Shown here: positions 31,168 through 36,004 of the stretch, piece by piece
Layout of the letters: the number at the start of each line of letters is the position of its first letter
How positions within the stretch are numbered: position 1 is the first letter of the stretch
Source: Kitasatospora humi
Lineage (GTDB): Bacteria; Actinomycetota; Actinomycetes; Streptomycetales; Streptomycetaceae
Direction of reading: 5' to 3'
DNA: 36,004 nucleotides
Assembly (NCBI RefSeq): GCF_020907985.1
Contig: NZ_JAJJPA010000065.1
Coordinates: 1 to 36,004, forward strand
Notes under the pieces: model-generated
Told to the model about the DNA's origin: nothing
The model's database searches: none
What the model saw: only the letters and a program-made list of their open reading frames with translations
Program-made: the position numbers and the translations under genes

Positions 31168-32004
31168 ATGACGCTGCCCCTGGAAGAGGACTCCCGGCCG
31201 CCGTACGTGCAGGCCGCCGAGGTTCTGCGCGCCGCGATCCGTAACGGCGAGCTACGTCCAGGCGAGAAACTCCCCTCCGCCCGCGAGCTGCAACGGCGCT
31301 TCGGCATCGCCAGCTCGACCGTGCAGAACGCGCTTCGCCTGCTCAAGGACGAGGGCCTGATCTACTCCGTGCTGGGCCGGGGCAGCTACGTGCGGGTCAC
31401 CGAGGAGTCCTCCGAGGCCGGCGCAGACGCGTCCGATCCCGCGTACGTCGGGCTTGGCGGTCTCCTCACCGGCTGGAAGCCTGCACCGGATGACCCGCGC
31501 CCGCCTTACGTCCAGACCGCGGATGCCCTGCGCAAGGAGATTCAGGACGGGCGGTTTCCGCCCGGCAGCAAGCTGCCTTCCGCGCGCGAGCTGCAAGACC
31601 GGTTCGGCATCGCCAACTCGACCGCGCAGAACGCGCTTCGGCAGCTCAAGGACGAAGGACTGATCTACTCCGTCCAGGGCCGGGGCGTGTTCGTCCGGAC
31701 CCCCAGTCCCCGTGAACAGTTCATGAAGCGCTACCACGAGAGCCTTGAAGAGATGGCAGCTCAGCATCGGGCCGACGAGGAAGCCGTACGGCTCAGCGGC
31801 AAGAGTGACGAGGAAGTTGCCGCCGAACTGGAGAGCGCGGAAGAGCGCTTGGAGAAGGCCCGCACCGAGTACGAAGCCGCGATGGCCGACGTCCAGGCCA
31901 TGACCGCAGCCGTGCAGCAGCGCAAGCGCCTGCGCGGCGAGCCGGACCCGAACGCTGGTCAGCGACTTCGTGACAGGCTCGACGAGGCCCGCAAGCGCCG
32001 GTAG
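31168..32004 (+). CDS. tandem double-GntR regulator of element 2
   Basis: ATG 31168 with GGAGG two bases upstream of GC-ATG; 278 residues. Two GntR winged helix domains follow each other: residues 11-76 (RPPYVQAAEVLRAAIRNGEL ... GLIYSVLGRGSYVRV) and 111-177 (RPPYVQTADALRKEIQDGRF ... GLIYSVQGRGVFVRT). About two thirds of positions are identical, so the gene arose by internal duplication. A long charged coiled coil (about 185-275, EELESAEERLEKARTEYEAA-like) ends the protein. KorSA-type AICE repressors have one such domain; two per chain is unusual. It probably represses the transfer operon through the 19-nt repeats beside it. Confidence 0.88.
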   Translation: MTLPLEEDSRPPYVQAAEVLRAAIRNGELRPGEKLPSARELQRRFGIASSTVQNALRLLKDEGLIYSVLGRGSYVRVTEESSEAGADASDPAYVGLGGLLTGWKPAPDDPRPPYVQTADALRKEIQDGRFPPGSKLPSARELQDRFGIANSTAQNALRQLKDEGLIYSVQGRGVFVRTPSPREQFMKRYHESLEEMAAQHRADEEAVRLSGKSDEEVAAELESAEERLEKARTEYEAAMADVQAMTAAVQQRKRLRGEPDPNAGQRLRDRLDEARKRR

Positions 32005-32522
32005 TCCCACGGGCTCAGCCGCGACAGAGGTGCCCGGGGCATGCATGGGCAACGGGTTGAGCTGTCGAGCTGTTCAGAGTTTCTTTACTGGATCAAGGCG
32101 GCCCGCTGTCGCGGGCCGCGCGCGCTCCGGCCCGGCGGGGCCGCCGCCCGCTCCTGTCTCCGCCCCGCTCAGCGGCACCCCCGCCCGTCCGGGCGCGCAA
32201 CACCAGCGAGAGCAGCGCAGTCCGCAGAGCTCTGCCTCACCCCTTGCCCTCCCTCCGAGGGACCGGGGGCCGAGCACTGGTGCGGCACCGTCGTGGTGAG
32301 AGGTCGCGGGTCGCGGATCGTGCCCCTCGCCGGCCGGTCCCCGGAGGCGTACCAGGAACCCCCGGGGGCCGCCAAGGCCGAGCGCAAGCGTCACCCGGTG
32401 AGCCTTGGCGGCCCCCGGAGAACCCTGGTCCGGCGAAGCTGCCCGACCGACGAGGGACCCGTCCCGCTCAGGCCTGCAACCTGCCGAAGGCGCCAGCCCC
32501 GGCCGGTGGGCGATCCGGGCTG
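32005..32522. other. 518-nt non-coding region holding repeat element copy d
   Basis: No gene supported. 32081-32470 is the second copy of the structured element of 4637-5010. 32005-32080 is a short gntR trailer. The XRE gene ends at 32523. Open frames across the element are R/P/G-rich and not conserved in frame with the other copy. Confidence 0.6.
32081..32470 (+). ncRNA. structured non-coding element, copy d
   Basis: Leader TTCTTTACTGGATCAAGGCG (32081-32100) with hairpin GCGGCCCGC-TGTC-GCGGGCCGC (32098-32119), 77 nt after the gntR stop. A 17-bp perfect stem, 32362-32378 with 32402-32418 (GGGGGCCGCCAAGGC / GCCTTGGCGGCCCCC), closes a 23-nt loop with AGCGCAAGCGTCAC as in copy b. The third pair of the stem is G-C here and A-T in copy b, so pairing was kept while sequence changed. 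The element ends with GGCGAAGCTGCCCGACCGACGAGGG-like sequence. Function unknown; a small RNA, a 3' UTR structure or a DNA site are all possible. Confidence 0.5.
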
Positions 32523-33725
32523 TCAGGATGCCAGGAGTTCGGCGACTTCGGGTACGCCGCGGAAGACCTGCAGACGGTCCAGGACGATCCGCGTGCGCTC
32601 TGCCGTGCGCTCGCTGCCGCTCTGCCCGAGCGCAAGCATGCGGCCTGCCGTCCCGGCTGCGGCCTCGGGCTCGTTGGCGTCGGCGTAGGCCACGGCCAGC
32701 CACGACAGGTACAGCGCCAACTCGCGTGCGTGACTGGCGTCGTAGCGGCCGAGTACATCCGTCAGCAGAGGTACGGCGCGCAGGGGCCGGCGCAGTTCGG
32801 TGTAGACGCGGGCTTCCATGACTTGAAGTTCCCCGGCGTCCATCCAGTACAGGTACGACGGCGATTCGGTGCTGGTCGAGTCTTCGGCCAGGGCTTCGCC
32901 CGCCTCCCCGAGAGCGATCATCGCCGGGCGATCCTGGCCGGCCCTGGTGTGTGCCCAGGCCACACGGTCCAAGTAGAGCGCGCGAGCCTTGGGCGGGGCG
33001 TCCGGACCGGCCTCCGCCACAGCGGCGTTGGCCAGATGCACCGCGTCTGCCGTACGACCGGTGTTGCTCCACTGGTAGGCCAGTGAGCCCGCCACGTTCC
33101 CGGACAGCACCCCATCCCCTGCCTCACGTGCCGCACTCATGCCGAGCCGGTAGATCCGCTCAGCCTCAGCGTGCTCGCCCGCGTCAGAGGCCACCCATCC
33201 GGCGATCTGAGACAACTCGCCGATGGTCCGCAGCAGTTCGCGTCCCACTTCCTCGGTGTGGCTGCCTTCCCGGTAGAGCTTCACGGCTGCCCGCAACTCC
33301 CGCAGAGCGGGCCCGATCAGGTCCTTGCCGTACACCACATCGTCGGCCAGCCGCAGGCCGTGGACCCGGTGGACCAGGTCGGCAACCTGCCCGGCCCCGA
33401 TCTGGCGACCCGTTCGCGCCGTCAGCGCGGACAGCGGGTCGCCCTCGGGCAGGAAGTCGGCCACGGTCAGCACACGCGGCGCGGGCTCGGGGGACTGGAC
33501 TGCCTTCGCCGCTTCCAGCATCTCGCGGGGAACCTCCAGCACCCGCGCGAGGAAGGGCAGCCACTCACGGGGGGACCGGGTGCCGATCTCCCAGCGGGAC
33601 ACGTCGTTTCGTGTCGGCGGGACGCGTCCGGGGGCAGCATCGGCCAGCGCCTCGGCGAGCCGCTGCTGACTCCAACCGCGCGCCCGGCGAAGGCGCCTGA
33701 CCAGTTCCCCGACCGTCTCCCGCAC
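32523..33725 (-). CDS. XRE-family regulator with tetratricopeptide-like C-terminus
   Basis: GTG 33725 (400 residues) puts the helix-turn-helix at the very start: VGELVRRLRRARGWSQQRLAEAL ... TRNDVSRWEIGTRSPREWLPFLARVLEVP (about 5-70). The open frame extends 16 codons further with poor coding character. The rest (100-400) is all helical, with TPR-like repeats (AEAERIYRLGMSAAREAGDGVLSGNVAGSLAYQWSNTGRTADAVHLANAA ... ALYLDRVAWAHTRAG). Many Streptomyces XRE-TPR proteins of this type accompany mobile elements or signal-peptide systems; ligand unknown. Divergent from the next gene, 103 nt away. Confidence 0.82.
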   Translation of the reverse strand: MRETVGELVRRLRRARGWSQQRLAEALADAAPGRVPPTRNDVSRWEIGTRSPREWLPFLARVLEVPREMLEAAKAVQSPEPAPRVLTVADFLPEGDPLSALTARTGRQIGAGQVADLVHRVHGLRLADDVVYGKDLIGPALRELRAAVKLYREGSHTEEVGRELLRTIGELSQIAGWVASDAGEHAEAERIYRLGMSAAREAGDGVLSGNVAGSLAYQWSNTGRTADAVHLANAAVAEAGPDAPPKARALYLDRVAWAHTRAGQDRPAMIALGEAGEALAEDSTSTESPSYLYWMDAGELQVMEARVYTELRRPLRAVPLLTDVLGRYDASHARELALYLSWLAVAYADANEPEAAAGTAGRMLALGQSGSERTAERTRIVLDRLQVFRGVPEVAELLAS

Positions 33726-33828
33726 CAGGCCAGCTTGGCAGACACAGAGGCAGACACGCTGGCTACTCCGCAAGGTTCACGCCAACGGGATCCTGATCAA
33801 GAGACCCGGCCCGATGGAGGGAAGCAGC

Positions 33829-34335
33829 ATGGCTCACGAAGCGACACAGCGGCGGGAGCGTTGCGGCTCTGCATGCGCGGAGTGCGTCAGGCTTCGCAAG
33901 CGTGCGCGTGCAGCCGTGCGCAGCCGTGACCGGTCCCGGCTGGCCGCCGTGCGGGCGATGCAGGACAGCCACCGCAAGGCCGACCACGAGCAGGCGCCGA
34001 CGGACCAGAGCGACAGCCACGCGGAGCGCACGATCGACGGACTGCGACTGCTCCCGTGGACCGCGATGGACGGTCGCCTCTGCTACCTGAGCACCAACGG
34101 CCAGGGCTACGTCTCGAAGCTCGCCGACCGCATCGAGGCGATGCAGCTCACCATGGGCGAGGAGCTGTTGGAGTACGCCCGGAGCGTCTTGGCCCCGGGA
34201 GAGTGGATGCCGTCGAGCGTCGAGTACCGGTGGCTGGCCTGCCGGCTGACCGAGGCCCTGTCTGACGCGCTCAGGGTCGCGGACTCACGCGGGCAGCGCA
34301 TCCCGGCGCCGCAGGAGGAGGACGGGAAAAACTGA
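33829..34335 (+). CDS. hypothetical protein, AICE-associated
   Basis: ATG 33829 with GGAGGG 9 nt upstream (the upstream in-frame ATG 33814 overlaps this site); 168 residues. Basic, Cys-containing N-terminus (RRERCGSACAECVRLRKRARAA), a helical middle, then DGLRLLPWTAMDGRLCYLSTNGQGYVSKLADRIEAMQ. No known domain recognised. Stop and next start overlap (TGATG), so it is coupled with the following small gene. Pairs of this kind, divergent from an XRE-TPR gene, are common in Streptomyces. Confidence 0.72.
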   Translation: MAHEATQRRERCGSACAECVRLRKRARAAVRSRDRSRLAAVRAMQDSHRKADHEQAPTDQSDSHAERTIDGLRLLPWTAMDGRLCYLSTNGQGYVSKLADRIEAMQLTMGEELLEYARSVLAPGEWMPSSVEYRWLACRLTEALSDALRVADSRGQRIPAPQEEDGKN

Positions 34336-34586
34336 TGGGCAAGACCAGCCGCTACCGCTTCCGCGAGTACCACGTGACCACCGTGACCGACCCCATGGCG
34401 CTGCCGACCTTCGAAGCGGTCTGCGTCACCGGCGAAGAACGGAACTGCGCCGCCGCGTCCGGGGAGCTGCATGCCCCAGAGGAGCTGACGCGCTGGATCG
34501 CCGGGCACTGCGCGCAGACCGGCCATCAGTCTTACGAGCAGACCACGCGCACCGTCGTCCGTGCTGAGCCCGGATCGTGGCAGTAG
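34335..34586 (+). CDS. small protein resembling DUF7848
   Basis: 83 residues, ATG 34335 overlapping the upstream stop. YRFREYHVTTVTDP ... FEAVCVTGEERNCAAASGELHAPEELTRWIAGHCAQTGHQSYEQT ... RAEPGSWQ. The two cysteines, the conserved GH before the end and the final PG-WQ recall small Streptomyces proteins that I know as DUF7848; the name is given from memory. Function unknown. Confidence 0.7.
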   Translation: MGKTSRYRFREYHVTTVTDPMALPTFEAVCVTGEERNCAAASGELHAPEELTRWIAGHCAQTGHQSYEQTTRTVVRAEPGSWQ

Positions 34587-34742
34587 AATCACGCGCGCAG
34601 CCGATGACAGCACGACTGGTCTACACCTCTGACGGCAGCGGCGACGGCAACAACCACGGACTTCAGCGCACACTCACGGACACCGACGGACCATCAAAAC
34701 ACCGTTGACCTGCGAAAAAGCAGTCAGAGAGGGGCCGCGTAG
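34587..34742. other. right end of element 2
   Basis: Contains the TGACGGCA/CGACGGCA pair (34630, 34642), then ACAACCACG, then ACACCGTTGACCTGCGAAAA and AGAGAGGGGC up to the HINT core. Each block has a counterpart in the same order at 24171-24284. An in-frame TAG at 34740-34742 directly precedes the core. Confidence 0.6.
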
Positions 34743-34765
34743 CACACGTACTATGTGCTGGCGGG
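34743..34765 (+). repeat. HINT core repeat, copy 3
   Basis: CACACGTACTATGT is identical to the other copies; the following CTGGCGGG differs at third codon positions only (still VLAG). Confidence 0.65.
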
Positions 34766-35099
34766 GGCCACGCCGGTCCTGGTGCACAATTGCCTGGATC
34801 TAGACAAACTGGCCGATGCTGCCAAGAAGCCGCTCCGCGGAAACGCTGGCGACTCCGCTGCCTCTCGGGCCTACCAAAAGCACATGGGGCGGCCGGGTAC
34901 AACATTGATTTCACTGGGGTCTGGAAAGGAGCGAATCGACATGGCAAATTATCTGATCGATGACCTTCTTACTAGCCCTCGAACCGCCATTCAAACCTGG
35001 ACTCACCCTCAGCATGGCCCGGTCGTCGATTTCCTTCACCCTGATATCGGCGCCCGATGGACAGACGGAGGAAGATTTGTTGGATTCCTGGATCACTGA
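34743..35099 (+). CDS. silent toxin cassette C: HINT end + unknown toxin tip (no start)
   Basis: The frame opens HTYYVLAGATPVLVHN-C and runs about 102 residues past the HINT end to TGA 35097-35099. The tip reads LDLDKLADAAKKPLRGNAGDSAASRAYQKHMGR ... ANYLIDDLLTSPRTAIQTWTHPQHGPVVDFLHPDIGARWTDGGRFVGFLDH. The ending HPDIGARW-GG-FVGFL is of a kind I associate with several polymorphic toxin tips, but I cannot name the family; possible active residues are the two His before PVVDF. There is a stop codon immediately upstream and no ribosome binding site, so it should be unexpressed. The body is visibly lower in G+C than the AICE genes. Confidence 0.65.
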   Translation, partial: HTYYVLAGATPVLVHNCLDLDKLADAAKKPLRGNAGDSAASRAYQKHMGRPGTTLISLGSGKERIDMANYLIDDLLTSPRTAIQTWTHPQHGPVVDFLHPDIGARWTDGGRFVGFLDH

Positions 35100-35547
35100 C
35101 ATCTTGACCAAGTCGCCTGAAATTCTCGCACAGATTCGACTACAGGAAGGCGGCCTGATCGAAATCTACGTCTTGGGCACCGGCATCGAAGAATGGCGCC
35201 ACGTGCTTGATTCGATTGAGAAGATTGGAATCTCGTTCTCTGTCCTGAATCTCGCCTCAGGCTCTTCTGTCGCAATTTCCGATATTGATTTGACGGGCAA
35301 TCAAGGACATCGCCTGACCATCCATACTGGCCGACTGGATTGGTCTACAGATTTCTATTCGACCGAGATGGTTGACTTCCAGGGTGACCCTCGCGATGTT
35401 CGATCCAATGACGACCTGGTGAGCATCATTCGGTTCATGTCGGTGCTCGCCGAAGCCACCGGGAAGCGCGCCATTCTGGTCCCCGAAACAATGTTCCCCG
35501 AAGAAACCAGCCCGTACCTGGCAGTGGTACCAGCTACCACGCGCTAG
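35077..35547 (+). CDS. putative immunity protein for toxin C
   Basis: Likely starts at one of two adjacent TTG codons (35077, 35080), with GGAGG at 35067-35071, so it overlaps the toxin end by about 20 nt in another frame; about 156 residues. The frame is open upstream to 34960, but that part lies inside the toxin. The protein is acidic: ILTKSPEILAQIRLQEGGLIEIYVLGTGIEEWRHVLDSIEKIG, later MVDFQGDPRDVRSNDDLVSIIRFMSVLAEATGKRAILVPETMFPEE. No domain recognised. Location and overlap are typical for toxin-immunity pairs. Confidence 0.65.
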   Translation: MLDSWITDILTKSPEILAQIRLQEGGLIEIYVLGTGIEEWRHVLDSIEKIGISFSVLNLASGSSVAISDIDLTGNQGHRLTIHTGRLDWSTDFYSTEMVDFQGDPRDVRSNDDLVSIIRFMSVLAEATGKRAILVPETMFPEETSPYLAVVPATTR

Positions 35548-35598
35548 CAGAACTGCCAACCTCACGAGAGAGCTGCCGGCAGCCGTCAGGCGATGACA

Positions 35599-35637
35599 CC
35601 AAAGGGGTGGGCCACCACCGGTGACCCGCCCCTTTGG
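35599..35637. terminator. terminator closing the toxin C cassette
   Basis: CCAAAGGGGTGGG (35599-35611) pairs with CCCGCCCCTTTGG (35625-35637), 13 pairs with one G-T wobble. It takes the same place as the hairpins after immunity genes A and B. Confidence 0.8.
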
Positions 35638-35656
35638 CACATTACTGGACACCTAC

Positions 35657-35679
35657 CACACGTACGATGTGCTGGCCGG
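35657..35679 (+). repeat. HINT core repeat, copy 4 (diverged)
   Basis: CACACGTACGATGTGCTGGCCGG codes HTYDVLAG. The codons just before it (DTY) look like HINT coding sequence too, unlike copies 2 and 3. No integrase gene lies between cassette C and this copy. Confidence 0.6.
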
Positions 35680-35923
35680 CACGACCCCAGTGCTTGTACA
35701 CAACTGCCCAAGTGGGGGCGGATTCCTCTCGAAGCTCTTCGGGAAGAACGGCAAGTCCGAACCGGTCACGTACGAGCCAAATGCAACAGTTGGGGATCTT
35801 CGGGGAATCGGCCATGACAATGTTGACGAGAACGGCAATTGGAGGTCTGATCCATTCAAGGCTGGAGTTGCTCGGAGCTTGGATGATGGGCAGCTAGTAC
35901 TACAGCCGGTGGTTTCACGGTGA
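35657..35923 (+). CDS. toxin cassette D: HINT end + short unknown tip, probably a remnant
   Basis: HTYDVLAGTTPVLVHN-C followed by about 72 residues to TGA 35921-35923 (PSGGGFLSKLFGKNGKSEPVTYEPNATVGDLRGIGHDN ... KAGVARSLDDGQLVLQPVVSR). In frame, a GTG at 35621 lies inside the preceding terminator stem and has no ribosome binding site. The tip is short for a toxin domain; it may be truncated or a minimal nuclease-like tip. No family recognised. An overlapping GTG at 35920 opens a frame to the window end that could be its immunity gene. Confidence 0.5.
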   Translation, partial: HTYDVLAGTTPVLVHNCPSGGGFLSKLFGKNGKSEPVTYEPNATVGDLRGIGHDNVDENGNWRSDPFKAGVARSLDDGQLVLQPVVSR

Positions 35924-36004
35924 GTGAGCGGTGGCTCGGGCGCGGTAGTGGCTGGCTCGGGCCCGGGCCTGGTGGCGCGTGCGCCAGTGGTGCCAGTGCA
36001 TGGT
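35920..36004 (+). CDS. possible immunity gene D, cut by window edge
   Basis: GTG 35920 overlaps the toxin D stop (GTGA) and the frame stays open to the end (VSERWLGRGSGWLGPGPGG). Only 28 codons are visible and they are low in complexity, so this is a weak call based on cassette logic. Confidence 0.2.
   Translation, partial: MSERWLGRGSGWLGPGPGGACASGASAW

Larger units (their letters stand above)
24285..34742 (+). mobile_element. integrative element 2: toxin B cassette + complete AICE-like module
   Basis: 10.5 kb from the HINT core at 24285 to the next core at 34743. It carries a DUF4258 toxin tip, a DUF2283 immunity gene, int2-xis2-rep2, a DUF2637 membrane protein, an FtsK/TraB-like translocase, an SCO3933-like protein, a double-GntR regulator, a structured repeat, an XRE-TPR regulator and two small genes. 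This is the gene set of a self-transmissible actinomycete element that moves as double-stranded DNA through a TraB-type pump. It is arranged like element 1 but with transfer genes added. Exact ends are inferred, as for element 1. Confidence 0.65.

Noticed and set aside
32074..33072. 332-codon minus-strand open frame across element copy d and the XRE gene
   Set aside because: It overlaps the XRE-TPR gene in another frame on the same strand and is rich in R/G/P, typical of shadow frames in high-G+C DNA.

Overview
The window is high-G+C actinobacterial DNA, almost certainly from Streptomycetaceae (Streptomyces or Kitasatospora). Codon third positions are nearly all G/C, GTG and TTG starts are common, and the gene families are typical of that group: a sigma-like HTH gene beside a PP2C-like gene, SCO3933-type proteins, DUF2637, and actinomycete integrative and conjugative elements (AICEs) built on RepSA-type Rep, Xis and Int.

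Left part (1-7170). The tail of an anti-sigma-type HATPase is followed by a two-gene operon (HTH protein, PP2C-like protein). Next come a lower-G+C DUF262-AlbA_2 fusion gene on the minus strand, a roughly 350-nt structured non-coding element, a membrane-anchored AlbA_2 protein and a small zinc-ribbon protein. A 3' tRNA fragment, short direct repeats and a frameshifted gene remnant then mark an old integration or rearrangement scar.

Centre (7172-19551). Two divergent secreted giants share a control region: a LamG/FG-GAP/ricin-type lectin protein on the minus strand, and a 2394-residue RHS/YD-repeat polymorphic toxin on the plus strand. The toxin ends in an intein-like HINT domain and a papain-like toxin module, followed by its putative immunity gene.

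Right part (18858-36004). A codon-phased sequence coding HTYYVLAG, inside the 3' end of the HINT domain, recurs three more times downstream at 24285, 34743 and 35657. Each copy heads a different toxin C-terminus, and three of the four are followed by a clear immunity gene and a strong terminator hairpin. Two related AICE-like modules lie between copies. Module 1 (int1, xis1, rep1, gntR1) has no transfer genes. Module 2 (int2, xis2, rep2, DUF2637/Spd-like, FtsK/TraB-like, SCO3933-like, double-GntR, XRE-TPR and others) looks self-transmissible. Both carry paired TGACGGCA repeats at the same relative places, and their right ends stop exactly where the HINT core begins.

The simplest reading is that these elements use the HINT codons of the RHS gene as their attachment site. 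Each integration would fuse a new toxin-immunity cassette in frame to the resident RHS delivery protein, and push the previous cassette downstream into a silent, promoterless and start-less state. Excision of element 1 would restore an RHS-DUF4258 toxin; further loss of element 2 would restore the third toxin. This toxin-swapping system is the main discovery candidate. It is inferred from sequence arrangement and was not tested. Secondary points of interest are a conserved hairpin element with a compensatory base-pair change, a tandemly duplicated GntR regulator facing three 19-nt-spaced direct repeats, and the DUF262-AlbA_2 fusion gene.
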